Below, piece after piece: positions 21,287 through 30,230 of a stretch of DNA of 39,975 bases; positions within the stretch are counted from its first letter, which is position 1, and each line of letters begins with the position of its first letter. Position numbers and translations under genes: made by a program. The stretch is taken from contig JBEKJU010000012.1 in assembly GCA_050011095.1 (NCBI GenBank), positions 1 through 39,975 of the forward strand. Direction: 5' to 3'. The DNA is from JBEKJU01 sp050011095. GTDB lineage: Bacteria > Desulfobacterota > Syntrophorhabdia > Syntrophorhabdales > WCHB1-27. The notes under the pieces were generated by a model. It was not told the DNA's origin, did no database searches, and was given only the letters and a program-made list of their open reading frames with translations.

Positions 21287-22216
21287 TCAGATCTTAACCT
21301 CGATATATGACGACGATTTCAGCTTGGCGACGAAGGTCTTGTACCTCTTGTCCGACTCCATCTCAAAAAGCTTTGCCCTGATCCCGTCCTTCACCGAGTC
21401 GAAAGGGGCGACATCGGCCTTCTTCGCCTCGATCAGCCTGAGTATGTGGTACCCGAAAGAGGTGTGGATGATATTGCTGTAGGTACCGGGAATAAGGAGC
21501 TTGACCGCCTCTCGCAATTCGGGGATAAGCTCGTCTTTCCTCGTGAAGCCGACATCACCTTCCTGAACGTTCGTGGTCTCGTCCGAGAATTCCCTGCTAA
21601 CCTGGTCGAACGGCACGCCGCGCTCCAGCGCGCTCAACGCCATCCGCGCCCTCTCGCCTGCATTCTTTCTCTGAGATGAGATAAAGAGATGCTGCAGCCT
21701 GTACTCGTCCTGTATATACTCTGAGAGATGGGCATCGTAGTAGGCCTTCAGGACCTTGTCATCAAGGTTCAGCTCCTGCATGACGGCCCTCGCCAGGACC
21801 TTGTTCCTGATAATGTTCCTTTTTATGCCCTCCGTAAACTCCTTGTAGTCGATATTGTCGTTTTTCAACTGCTGCCTCAGCTCGGCATCGGTGATGAGAT
21901 TCTGCTTCTTGATGTTGTCGATGGTCCCCTCGACATCCTTATCGACCACCTCTATTCTCAATTTCTTTGCCTGCTGGTTAATAAGCAGCCCTTCAATGAA
22001 CGTATCGAGCTTTTCCCTGAGCTGCAGGTTCCTCGTGTATTCATTCATGGAAGAGTAGCGGCTTTTCTTTTCAACCGCCACGAACCTTTCCACCTCGCGG
22101 AGCGTGACGACCTCGTCGTTCACGATGGCCACAATCCTATCCGTTACCTCCGCCCGGGAAACGAAAGGCGCCAAAAAGATGAAGGCCGCGCTCAAGGAGA
22201 GGATGGCCCGCCTCAT
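21287..22216 (-). CDS. surA: SurA-like periplasmic peptidyl-prolyl isomerase/chaperone
   Basis: A 309-residue exported protein with a signal peptide (RRAILSLSAAFIFLAPFVSRA, cleaved about residue 22). The helical SurA_N chaperone domain (VTDRIVAIVNDEVVTLREVERF through ~165) is followed by a single parvulin rotamase domain (RLQHLFISS, GVPFDQVSREFSDE, GDVGFTRKDELIPELREAV, YHILRLIEAKK; ~170-270). E. coli SurA has two parvulin domains (428 aa), so this is the shorter form common in deltaproteobacteria. It assists folding of outer-membrane proteins in the periplasm. The start overlaps the stop of the preceding lipoprotein gene (ATGA), so the two are co-translated. Confidence 0.88.
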   Translation of the reverse strand: MRRAILSLSAAFIFLAPFVSRAEVTDRIVAIVNDEVVTLREVERFVAVEKKSRYSSMNEYTRNLQLREKLDTFIEGLLINQQAKKLRIEVVDKDVEGTIDNIKKQNLITDAELRQQLKNDNIDYKEFTEGIKRNIIRNKVLARAVMQELNLDDKVLKAYYDAHLSEYIQDEYRLQHLFISSQRKNAGERARMALSALERGVPFDQVSREFSDETTNVQEGDVGFTRKDELIPELREAVKLLIPGTYSNIIHTSFGYHILRLIEAKKADVAPFDSVKDGIRAKLFEMESDKRYKTFVAKLKSSSYIEVKI

Positions 22217-23190
22217 TTCGTAACCCCCGCATCCGGCTTTGCCGGGGCGTTTTCCTGCCCCTGCGCCCCCGCTTTGTCCTTCGCCTCAGGCTCCGGCTTC
22301 GCCACAGGCTCCGTCTTCACGCCAACCGATGCCTTCGAAGGGGCTTCGCCCTGTTTTCCTTCCTCTTTGAGAAGGTCTTCATTTACGACGATCTTTGCGT
22401 TTTTCTTCAGGTCCTCGACGTATTTTTGGACCACTTCGGTCTGCTTTTCCTGGGTCATCTTCTGCCTGATAAAGTCCTTCACCTCGGCGAACGAGACATA
22501 AGCCGGCGGCTTGACCCCTTCAAGCTGTATGATGTGGTAGCCCAACTGTGTTTTCACCGGTGGGCTCACCTCTCCGACCTTTGTCAGCTTGAAGGCCGCC
22601 TCTTCGTATTGAGGGATGAGCGTTCCCTTCGGATGGTAGCCTATGTCACCGCCATTCGCCCTGGCGCTCGGATCGAGGGAATACCTTTTCGCCAGCTCCG
22701 TGAAATCCTCACCCTTCGCAATCTTCGCCTGGAGCTCTTTCGCCTCCTGCTCCGTCTTGACGACGATCTGCCTCGTCTGTATCTCCCTTTCCTTCTTGAA
22801 CTCTTCCTTGTGGGCGTCGTAGTATTTCTGCAGCTCCTCGTCGGTGAACTTCGAGCCGGCGCCGACCTTCTTGCTGAGGAGGGTCTGCATGATCAACTGT
22901 TCCCTGAACTCGGCAAGCCTGTCCTGGAACTCCTTGTCCTTCTCCACGTTTTCCTTTTTTGCCTCCCGAAGGAGGAGCTTCTGGACGATCAGCCTGTCGA
23001 GGAAATTTCTCTTCCCGCTCTGGCTCGCCACGAGCATTTTCATGTTCATGGGGATCTTGTCCAGTTCGCTGTTGAATTCCTGCTCGGTGATCCTGTCCCC
23101 GTCGATCGTAACGATTGTCTTGCCCTCCTGTTTCTTGGAGCATGCGAGAAGCGGCAAGAGAAGAAATAAAAAGATCAGATATTTTTTCAT
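22213..23190 (-). CDS. Parvulin-type peptidyl-prolyl isomerase lipoprotein (PrsA/PpiC-like)
   Basis: A 325-residue lipoprotein. The signal sequence MKKYLIFLFLLLPLLAC ends in a lipobox LLAC with Cys17 as the lipidated residue, so the protein is membrane-anchored and faces the periplasm. A SurA_N-like helical region (~25-125) precedes one parvulin domain (REIQTRQIVVKTEQEA, FTELAKRYSLDPSARANGGDIGYHPKG, GYHIIQLEGVK). The last ~45 residues (EGKQGEAPSKASVG through PAKPDAGVTK) are a disordered Lys/Glu/Pro/Ala-rich tail not needed for the fold. GAGG precedes the ATG at 23190; the GTG two codons earlier is less likely. It follows mfd by 25 bp and overlaps surA by 4 bp. Confidence 0.88.
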   Translation of the reverse strand: MKKYLIFLFLLLPLLACSKKQEGKTIVTIDGDRITEQEFNSELDKIPMNMKMLVASQSGKRNFLDRLIVQKLLLREAKKENVEKDKEFQDRLAEFREQLIMQTLLSKKVGAGSKFTDEELQKYYDAHKEEFKKEREIQTRQIVVKTEQEAKELQAKIAKGEDFTELAKRYSLDPSARANGGDIGYHPKGTLIPQYEEAAFKLTKVGEVSPPVKTQLGYHIIQLEGVKPPAYVSFAEVKDFIRQKMTQEKQTEVVQKYVEDLKKNAKIVVNEDLLKEEGKQGEAPSKASVGVKTEPVAKPEPEAKDKAGAQGQENAPAKPDAGVTK

Positions 23191-23215
23191 GGTCACCTCA
23201 TTTTGTTGTCTTATA

Positions 23216-26200
23216 TCATACCGTCACAAGCTCCAGCAACATATTTCTTGTGGCGCTCACGATATCTTCCGGTTTTTGTTCGTTTTGGATCACGATCCTC
23301 CCGTCTGCGAGTAGCTTTATCCGCTCCCTGCCCTCTTTTACCATCCTCAGGAGCTTCTTCATGTCGAGGGGCGTCCGCTCGGTGACGTGCACGATTATTT
23401 GCCTTCCCGAGCACTCGAGGCGCTTTATCTTCATCCGCGTGAGCAGGATCTTGAGGCCTATGACCTCAAGCAGGTTCACGAGCGGGCCGGGGATCGGGCC
23501 GTAGCGGTCCTTCAGCTCCACTTCCATGTCCGCAAGCTCCTCCACCGTCTTTATCTTTGAGAGCCGCTTGTACGTCAGGAGCTTGTTCGTCTCGTCCCCG
23601 ATGTAGGAATCCGGGATATACGCATTCAAGGGAAGATTGACCTCCGTGGCCGGTTCCTCCTCCCTTACGACGTCGTCCTTCAACTCCCTTACGGCGTCTT
23701 CCAGCATCCGGCAATAGAGCTCGAAGCCGATAAGGTTGATGTGGCCCGACTGCTCCTTGCCGAGCAGATTGCCGGCGCCCCTTATCTCCAGGTCGTAGTT
23801 TGCGACCTTCAGCCCCGATCCCAGTTCGGTCATCTCCTCAAGGATCTTCAGCCGCGCCAGGGAATCCCTCGTAAGGGTCTCTTCCTTCGGCACCAGCAGA
23901 TAGGCGTAACCCTGCTTCGTGCTCCTGCCCACCCTGCCCCGAAGCTGGTAGAGATCGGCCAGTCCGAACCTGTGGGCGTTGTTAATGAAAATCGTGTTGA
24001 CGTTCGAGATATCGAGCCCCGATTCGATGATATTGGTGGAGAGGAGAATATCATACCTTCCCCTGATGAAATCGAGCATTATCCGCTCGAGGTCCTTTCC
24101 GTTCATCTTCCCATGGGCGACCGCCATCCGCGCGTCGGGAACGATCTTCTTCAGGTGTTCATGGACGACGCCGATATTATAGATGACGTTGTGGACGAAG
24201 AAGACCTGCCCGCCCCGCTCAAGCTCATCGGTCACCGCCTTCTTGATAAGGCCGTCGTTGAACTTCACCACCTGCGTCTTGACGGCCAGCCGGTCGAGGG
24301 GGGGTGTATTGATGATGCTGAGGTCCTTGATGCCGGAAATCGCCATATGAAGCGTCCTCGGAATAGGGGTGGCGCTTAGCGTTAGGACATCGACGTCTTT
24401 CTTGAGGTACTTGAGCCGCTCCTTGTGCTTCACGCCGAACCGGTGCTCCTCGTCGACAATCAGAAGGCCGAGGTCCTTGAACTGCACGTCTTTCTGGAGG
24501 AGCCGATGTGTCCCTATCACCATGTCGACGGCCCCCTTGTTCACACGCTCCACCACCAGGCCCTGTTCCTCCCTCGACCTGAATCGGCTCAGCACCTCGA
24601 CGGTGACCGGGTAGTCCCGGAACCGCTCGGCGAAGGTCTTGTAGTGCTGCTGCGCCAGAACCGTGGTCGGCACGAGGAGGGCCACCTGCTTGCTGTCCGT
24701 CATCGCCTTGAAGGCCGAGCGGATTGCCACCTCGGTTTTTCCGAAACCCACGTCGCCGCAGACAACACGGTCCATGGGCCGCTCGCTCATCAGGTCGTCG
24801 AGCACTTCCCGGATAACCCTCTGCTGGCCTTCGGTCTCCTCATACTCGAAGCGCTCCTCCATCTCCCTGAAAAGCTCGTCATCAGGCGGGAACGCGTGTC
24901 CCCTGGCCAACTCCCGCTCGGCGTAGAACTGAATGAGCTCGGCGGCGATGTCCTCGACATACTTTTTGACCCTGTTCTTGGTGTTCTTCCAGTAGCCCGA
25001 GCCGAGCTTGTCTATCTTCGGCCTCGATTTTTCGCCGCCCACATACTTCTGCACAAGCTCCAGGGAATCTACCGGCACGTAGAGCTTATCCTCGTCCTGA
25101 TACTCGATGAGGAGAAAATCTTTTTCACAGCCGTCGACCTTCAGCTTCTTTATACCCCTGTAGGTACCGATCCCGTTCTCCACGTGAACGATATACTCAC
25201 CCACGGAAAGGTCCTTGAAGGAGTTGAGGAACTCGTCGACCCCCTCCCATTTGTGCTTCACGGTCCTCTTCTTGGGGCCGACGAGGTCCTCCTCGGTGAG
25301 GAGGATCGTGTTGGCCGTCCTGAACCCCCTTCGCAGGGGTCCCACCACGATGGCCCACTCCTTTTTCTTGCCGTCAACCGTCATGCCGGAAAGGACCGGA
25401 AGGGAGATGCCGTAATTCCTTAGGATCTCCTTTAGCCTTTCAGCCTGATGATGATTGGGGGCAAAGAGATAGACAAAGGGGTAGTTCGACCAGTCGTCTT
25501 TCAGCTTTTCGGTCAGGGTCTTGAAGATTTCGCTCTTTCGCGCCTCGAAGACCTCCCTGAGGTCCTGGTTCGACGTGGTCTCCAGCACGTCGCCCTCTTC
25601 CTCGCCCCGTATGCCTGAAATGTCGATATTCAGAAGGGAACCGAGCTTTTCCCGTATAGCGGCCGCCTTTTCCGCATCTTCGATCGTGCGGCAAAGGCCG
25701 TCGAGGCCCTTGTGAACCACTACCGAATGCGCGGAAAGATAGTCCATGATCGTGATCCCCTTGCCTTCGGAAAGGCTGGCCGGGATAAGGATCGTCCGCT
25801 CGATCTCACCCTGCGCCCTCTGACTCGCGGGATCGAAGAATCTGAGGGAATAGACCTGATCGCCGAGGAACTCGATCCTCACGGGCTCCGCCGAGGACGG
25901 GGGGAAGACATCGATGATCGCCCCCCTCTTCGCAAACTCGCCCCGTCCCCTGACAAGGGGGGATGGCTCATAACCCGCCGAATAGAGGTAGTCGACAAGG
26001 TCTTCCTGGAACAGGGTCTGGCCGAACTCCACCTCGAGCGACTTTTCCGTGAGGAGGCCCGGCGGGAGAAGGGGATGATCGAGGGCGGCGAGGGGAAAGA
26101 GGCCTATGAAGTCGGCGTCCGTGACGAGGTGATAGAGAAAGCTTATCCGCTGCGATTCATCCTCTTTCTCGAAGATCCTGTGGCTGTACACGGGAAAATA

Positions 26201-26374
26201 GCCGACTTCCTTCTTCGAGAAGAATTCTATCTCTTCCCGGACCAGGAGTGCCTCGTCCTCACCCTCATAGAAGAAGACGATCCTTCTTCCGGATATACGG
26301 GAGACGAAAAAGGAGATGAACGACTCGATCTTTCCCGTAATATATATGAAGCCTTTATCGGGCAGCCGGTACAC
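23216..26374 (-). CDS. mfd: Transcription-repair coupling factor
   Basis: SF2 DNA translocase that displaces RNA polymerase stalled at lesions and recruits UvrA. Its 1052 residues carry the normal domain order: UvrB-like N-terminal region (EFLGDQVYSLRFFDP), the CarD-like RNA polymerase interaction domain near residues 390-450 (SVGEYIVHVENGIGTYRGI, DKLYVPVDSLELV), Walker A GDVGFGKT near 535, LLIVDEEHRFG near 640, the helicase C-terminal domain with the translocation motif (INNAHRFGLADLYQLRGRVGR) and the C-terminal UvrA-interaction domain. I chose GTG 26374 because GGAGAGG precedes it; the TTG at 26392 has no ribosome-binding site. It heads a minus-strand operon with two parvulins, pdxA and glycerate kinase. 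Confidence 0.97.
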   Translation of the reverse strand: MYRLPDKGFIYITGKIESFISFFVSRISGRRIVFFYEGEDEALLVREEIEFFSKKEVGYFPVYSHRIFEKEDESQRISFLYHLVTDADFIGLFPLAALDHPLLPPGLLTEKSLEVEFGQTLFQEDLVDYLYSAGYEPSPLVRGRGEFAKRGAIIDVFPPSSAEPVRIEFLGDQVYSLRFFDPASQRAQGEIERTILIPASLSEGKGITIMDYLSAHSVVVHKGLDGLCRTIEDAEKAAAIREKLGSLLNIDISGIRGEEEGDVLETTSNQDLREVFEARKSEIFKTLTEKLKDDWSNYPFVYLFAPNHHQAERLKEILRNYGISLPVLSGMTVDGKKKEWAIVVGPLRRGFRTANTILLTEEDLVGPKKRTVKHKWEGVDEFLNSFKDLSVGEYIVHVENGIGTYRGIKKLKVDGCEKDFLLIEYQDEDKLYVPVDSLELVQKYVGGEKSRPKIDKLGSGYWKNTKNRVKKYVEDIAAELIQFYAERELARGHAFPPDDELFREMEERFEYEETEGQQRVIREVLDDLMSERPMDRVVCGDVGFGKTEVAIRSAFKAMTDSKQVALLVPTTVLAQQHYKTFAERFRDYPVTVEVLSRFRSREEQGLVVERVNKGAVDMVIGTHRLLQKDVQFKDLGLLIVDEEHRFGVKHKERLKYLKKDVDVLTLSATPIPRTLHMAISGIKDLSIINTPPLDRLAVKTQVVKFNDGLIKKAVTDELERGGQVFFVHNVIYNIGVVHEHLKKIVPDARMAVAHGKMNGKDLERIMLDFIRGRYDILLSTNIIESGLDISNVNTIFINNAHRFGLADLYQLRGRVGRSTKQGYAYLLVPKEETLTRDSLARLKILEEMTELGSGLKVANYDLEIRGAGNLLGKEQSGHINLIGFELYCRMLEDAVRELKDDVVREEEPATEVNLPLNAYIPDSYIGDETNKLLTYKRLSKIKTVEELADMEVELKDRYGPIPGPLVNLLEVIGLKILLTRMKIKRLECSGRQIIVHVTERTPLDMKKLLRMVKEGRERIKLLADGRIVIQNEQKPEDIVSATRNMLLELVTV

Positions 26375-26397
26375 AATGCCTCTCCGAAACAAAATAG

Positions 26398-26423
26398 AGG
26401 CGGCCCAATCGCATGAGCCGCCT
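26398..26423 (-). terminator. Terminator or attenuator between lysE and mfd
   Basis: On the minus strand AGGCGGC and GCCGCCT form a 7-bp stem with a 12-base loop, followed by CTATTTTG. It lies 24 bases upstream of the mfd start, so it could end lysE transcription or attenuate mfd. Confidence 0.5.
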
Positions 26424-26498
26424 GGTGAAGACGCGCATAATTATATCAGCTTTCCTGCCGATTATCAGTAGGCCGGATTGTCCGGGAGGCCTCCCCTT

Positions 26499-27128
26499 CT
26501 ATAGAAATTGAAAGCCCTTTACCATGAAGAAGAGGCCGAAGAAAACGAGAAAGAGGCTACAGACGAAAAGAACCGCCTTTATCTTTTTCGTGTTAAAGCG
26601 CCTGCCGCCCAGCTGCATGCCATAGGAGACAAAGCTGTACCATGTCAGATCGGACAATATGTGTCCCGTGAAAAAGGCGAGGATGCCCACAAGGCCCAGC
26701 GACCTTGCCGACATGACGTACCACATGCCTATGGTGAGCCACCAGATAAACCAATAGGGGTTCGAGATACTGGCCAGTATGCCGGAGAGCACGGGATGAA
26801 GCTCTCTGCCCGAAGGATTCGCCTGGGTATCAAGCGAATACGTCTTGAGCCCCCTCATGGTCGCCGCCCCCATATAGACCAGTATCGCCCCGCCGAAAAA
26901 CGAAATGACCGCAAAGAGGAGGTTGTTATGGAGGAGGCTCCCGACACCGAAGACGATGAGCAGAACCAGGACAAGCTCGAGAATGCCGTGGCCGGCGACG
27001 AGCAGGGGACCGATAATGCCTCCCCGTCTCGCCGATTGCGCAATAGTGACGGTCAAAAGGGGACCGGGGGCCATCGCCCCTGTCAGGCCGAGGACAAAAC
27101 CTATGGAGAAGAGCGCCGGAATAGTCAT
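26499..27128 (-). CDS. LysE/RhtB-family amino-acid exporter
   Basis: A 209-residue inner-membrane protein with about six hydrophobic segments. The family signature GLTGAMAPGPLLTVTIAQSARRGGIIGP is at residues ~14-40, where the MAPGP turn is diagnostic. LVAGHGILELVLVLLIVFGVG, a charged loop (LDTQANPSGRELHPV) and a SNPYWFIWWLTIG segment follow, the last matching the second half of RhtB proteins. It would export an amino acid or similar metabolite by proton exchange; the substrate cannot be told. The ATG at 27128 has only a weak upstream ribosome-binding site. It is parallel to mfd but separated from it by 124 bp and a hairpin. Confidence 0.85.
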   Translation of the reverse strand: MTIPALFSIGFVLGLTGAMAPGPLLTVTIAQSARRGGIIGPLLVAGHGILELVLVLLIVFGVGSLLHNNLLFAVISFFGGAILVYMGAATMRGLKTYSLDTQANPSGRELHPVLSGILASISNPYWFIWWLTIGMWYVMSARSLGLVGILAFFTGHILSDLTWYSFVSYGMQLGGRRFNTKKIKAVLFVCSLFLVFFGLFFMVKGFQFL

Positions 27129-27258
27129 ATCTTATGTGACGGAGCCCCTCTTCGGGCGCCTTCCGCGAAGCGCGGAAAGTCTCGTCCCTGAAGGGCGCCA
27201 CCCGGACCGATTCCAGTAAACCTCATCCCCCTTGTCGTGTCAAGAGCACAATTATTGG

Positions 27259-27460
27259 GGCTCGCGTCGTCCCCTTCATCGGCGAAGCCGATGAAGCTTC
27301 ACCCTCATAAAAAGGAAGGACCGGGGGCAAAAAAAGCGCTGACGGCTCGCGTCGCCCCCTCTCTCGTGCCACCTGTTCTTGCCGGGCACCCGCAGCCTCA
27401 ACAGCTATAAATGAGAGGTAAGGCCTGTGCCTGCGGGTGGCGCCCCCCCCCTCATAAAAT
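27259..27460. repeat. Hairpin repeat pair between lysE and spoVR
   Basis: Two units share flanks: GGCTCGCGTCG(T/C)CCCC at 27259 and 27343, and CCCTCATAAAA at about 27302 and 27450. Between the flanks, unit 1 has a perfect CTTCATCGGC-GAA-GCCGATGAAG hairpin, and unit 2 has an unrelated, longer GCACCCGCAG/CTGCGGGTGG pairing. The design (GGCTC-N-CCCC, variable hairpin, GC(C/T)TC-CCCTCA) is the same as at 5391-5629, so both loci probably belong to one intergenic repeat family. The 27129-27494 gap contains no gene. Confidence 0.65.
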
Positions 27461-27494
27461 CGGCCCTCTTCGTCCATATCGTCTCCTTCCTTTC

Positions 27495-29129
27495 TTATTG
27501 CTTCGTGACATATGCCTCTCTGTAGCCCTGGCTGTCGAAACGCGCCTGGAGCGTTTTTCCGACCCTCTTCGTCTCCACGACGACCCCCCGCTTCCAGACG
27601 CGATACAGGTTATTCAGGGTCTCCCTGACAAAGTCCCACTTGAGGTCCCGTCCCTCGTGCTCATGAACGAGGAGCAACTCGCCCCGGTTCTGAAAGTTGC
27701 CGTCCTCGACCCGGATGATGGGGTGGCCGAGATTGGTCAGTTGCTGGAGAAGGGCCTCCTTTATTTCCGCGAATTCGACGCTCTTGATGACCCATGCCTG
27801 TTTCCTGTTATCCTTCTCGTAGACAAAGAGATTGTGGGCCCTGCAAAAATCGTCGGTAAGAAAGGTGTCAAGAAAGGTGAGGTCGTTGTGGAGGCGCCGG
27901 ACTTCGAATATCTTTTCGCGGCCGAGGCCCGTCTTGCGGTCCCATTGCTCGCGTTCCGCGAGGTCCTTGCACTCTTCATACTCCTTGCCGAAGCGCCCCT
28001 TGTTCCAGCGATCCTCTATGTCCCGAAAAAGCTCCAGCCCGATCTTGTAAGGATTCAGGGAAAAGGGGGTTCCGGCGAGTGTGCCGGAATGGTGGTCGGC
28101 GTAATCGATCACATCCTTGTCCCTGAGCACCCTTTCCGTCATTATGCGCGAGTGCCAGTAGGTGGCCCATCCTTCATTCATGATCTTCGTCTGCGCCTGG
28201 GGAAGGAAGTAGTAGGCCTCCTCCCGGATGATCGAAAGGACGTCCCGCTGCCAGTTTTTCAGGGGGGCGTTCTCGATGAGGAACAAGAGGACGTCCGGGT
28301 CGGGGTTCTCGGGAAACCGCTTCTTCTGCCGCCGCCGCGCCTTCATCTCGTCGGCCCTGGCCTTCAGGAATTCGGGCGGATTGACGTAGGCGTCCATATA
28401 GTCTTTGCTCACAAGGCGCTTCGGCCTGATGCGATCATCCTCCTCGTCGCCGAAATCGTCCATCCCCGGCGCACCCCGCGAGGCATCACGGAAGGACGAG
28501 GCGCACTCCGCGTCTTGCGCGCGTCGGTCCTGGCCCGTCTGCGACTGCGTCCCCTTCCATTCGGTTTCGTTCTGGTCTTCGTGACGCTTCATAAAGGGGT
28601 AGTGCGGGTCGATTAGGTTCTCCAGGGAGAGGCAGCAGTCGATGAAGAACTCAAGGACGTCATTTCCGTACCGGTCGACGTAACGCTGGATGCGCGTCGC
28701 ATGGTTTGCCATCTCGTCGATCATCTTCCTGTTCGTGTGGGCGAAGTATAGGTTGTTCTTGAAGAAGTCGCAGTGGGCAAAGACATGCGCCATGACCAGC
28801 TTCTGGTCGATCAGATCGTTGCAATGAAGCAGGTAGGCATAGCAGGGATCGGTGTTTATCACCATTTCGTAAATCTTCGAAAGGCCGAACCGGTAGCTCT
28901 TCGACAACTCGTCGTACTGCATGCCGAAGCGCCAGTGGGGGTAGCGACGGGGAAAGCCTCCGTAGGCCGCCACCTCATTCATCTGCTGATAGTCGAGGAC
29001 CTCGAAGATAACCGGAAAAAAATCGAGCCCGAAGGCGCGGGCGTACGCCTCGATCCCGTATTTTATTCCCTTCAGTTCCTCGGGGAACTTCAGCATCGAG
29101 AAAGTCTCGAGCCCGTGAGAATCCATCAT
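27495..29129 (-). CDS. spoVR: SpoVR/YcgB-family protein
   Basis: A 544-residue soluble protein of the SpoVR family, the third member of the PrkA-YeaH-YcgB module. Conserved blocks are visible: the AYGGFPRRYPHWRFGMQYDE and YEMVINTDPCYAYLL region early, VMAHVFAHCDFFKNN, the acidic linker DDFGDEEDD, then LLFLIENAPLKNWQRDVLSIIREEAYYF and TKIMNEGWATYWHSRIM (about residues 285-330). His- and Glu-rich segments suggest a metal site, but no biochemical activity is established. E. coli YcgB is ~510 residues; the extra length here is mostly in the 180-240 linker. The start overlaps the yeaH stop as ATGA, so translation is coupled. In sporulating bacteria SpoVR affects the cortex, whereas in Gram-negatives the module is a stress and nitrogen-starvation system. 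Confidence 0.93.
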   Translation of the reverse strand: MMDSHGLETFSMLKFPEELKGIKYGIEAYARAFGLDFFPVIFEVLDYQQMNEVAAYGGFPRRYPHWRFGMQYDELSKSYRFGLSKIYEMVINTDPCYAYLLHCNDLIDQKLVMAHVFAHCDFFKNNLYFAHTNRKMIDEMANHATRIQRYVDRYGNDVLEFFIDCCLSLENLIDPHYPFMKRHEDQNETEWKGTQSQTGQDRRAQDAECASSFRDASRGAPGMDDFGDEEDDRIRPKRLVSKDYMDAYVNPPEFLKARADEMKARRRQKKRFPENPDPDVLLFLIENAPLKNWQRDVLSIIREEAYYFLPQAQTKIMNEGWATYWHSRIMTERVLRDKDVIDYADHHSGTLAGTPFSLNPYKIGLELFRDIEDRWNKGRFGKEYEECKDLAEREQWDRKTGLGREKIFEVRRLHNDLTFLDTFLTDDFCRAHNLFVYEKDNRKQAWVIKSVEFAEIKEALLQQLTNLGHPIIRVEDGNFQNRGELLLVHEHEGRDLKWDFVRETLNNLYRVWKRGVVVETKRVGKTLQARFDSQGYREAYVTKQ

Positions 29130-30226
29130 TGCCCGGTACCCAAAAACGCCTTGAGGGCGTCGTAGATGGCCTCCTTGTCCCTTATCCGCGCGACGACCAG
29201 CTTCCTCTCCCCCTGAATCTTTTCAGCGAGAAGACCCAGGAAACTTCCCGATCCATACGACCCTTCCACCTGCCCGTAGCACGACAGGTTGCAAAGGGAA
29301 ATCACCTCTTTAAGGGCCGCTAGGGCCTTGTCGTTGTCATCGGTAAAGTTTTCCCCATCGGAAAAATGGAACGTGTAGATATTGTACTCCTCGGGATTGA
29401 AAGCGGTATGTATCAGACGGGCGGCCAGCTCGTATGCCGTGGAGATGCGCGTCCCCCCGCTTTCACGCGTGTGAAAAAAGGCGTGCCGGTCCACTTCGCG
29501 GGCGGCTGCATCGTGGATGATGAACCGCCTCTCGACGCCTCGGTAGTGCGACATGAGCCACGTATCGATCCAGAAGGAGACGAGGCGCACCAATTCCTTC
29601 TGCTCGTCACCCATCGATCCTGAAACGTCCATCATGTAGAAGATCACGGCATTCGAATCGGGCTCTACCGTCGGCTTCCACGACCGATACCGCCTGTCCT
29701 CCTTATAGGGCCATACGTAAGGGTTTTTATCCTCGTAGGTACCGGTCGCCAACTGTCGTCTCAGGGCCTGCCGGAACGTCCGCTTGACGTGGCGCAGCGC
29801 CTCGGGGCCCTTGATGGCTATACCTGAGTACCGGTCCCTGGTCGCCGTGATGTTCCGCTTGCCCCTCGGCTCGATTCGCGGCAGGGCCAGTTCCTCGGCC
29901 ATGATGCCCGCGAGTTCCTCGATGGTCAGCTCGACCTCCAGCATGTGCTCCGCGGGATCGCCCCCGGCCTGGGCGCCGCTGTCGTTCGGGTCGATGGCTA
30001 TGGGGTCCCCCGGACCCCCCTCACCCTGGCCCACCCCCTGCAGGGACCTGCCGAACCGGAAGCGGGGAATCTGGAGCTGGGGTAAGGGTATGGAGATCAG
30101 GTCTTTTCCGCTCTTGCCGATCAGCTCCCCCCGTGACAGATACTTCCGGATCCCGGATTTGACCGCCCCCCGGACGATATTCCTGAAACGCGACCTGTCG
30201 GGCTCTATATGCCTTGTCGGTTGCAT
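29126..30226 (-). CDS. yeaH: YeaH/YhbH-family protein (DUF444, VWA-like)
   Basis: A 366-residue protein of the DUF444 family, the partner of PrkA and SpoVR. The N-terminus (to ~120) is a basic region with RSRFRNIVRGAVKSGIRKYL and a glycine-rich linker (GVGQGEGGPGDP). The C-terminal half is a von Willebrand A-like domain with the metal-site motif DVSGSMG (Asp200, Ser202, Ser204) and later TRIS and FHFSDGENF blocks. It probably acts as a substrate or adaptor of the PrkA kinase. Its ATG lies four bases after the prkA stop, with no strong ribosome-binding site of its own, so it depends on translation of prkA. That matters because prkA is frameshifted here. Confidence 0.92.
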   Translation of the reverse strand: MQPTRHIEPDRSRFRNIVRGAVKSGIRKYLSRGELIGKSGKDLISIPLPQLQIPRFRFGRSLQGVGQGEGGPGDPIAIDPNDSGAQAGGDPAEHMLEVELTIEELAGIMAEELALPRIEPRGKRNITATRDRYSGIAIKGPEALRHVKRTFRQALRRQLATGTYEDKNPYVWPYKEDRRYRSWKPTVEPDSNAVIFYMMDVSGSMGDEQKELVRLVSFWIDTWLMSHYRGVERRFIIHDAAAREVDRHAFFHTRESGGTRISTAYELAARLIHTAFNPEEYNIYTFHFSDGENFTDDNDKALAALKEVISLCNLSCYGQVEGSYGSGSFLGLLAEKIQGERKLVVARIRDKEAIYDALKAFLGTGQ

Positions 30227-30230
30227 AACA

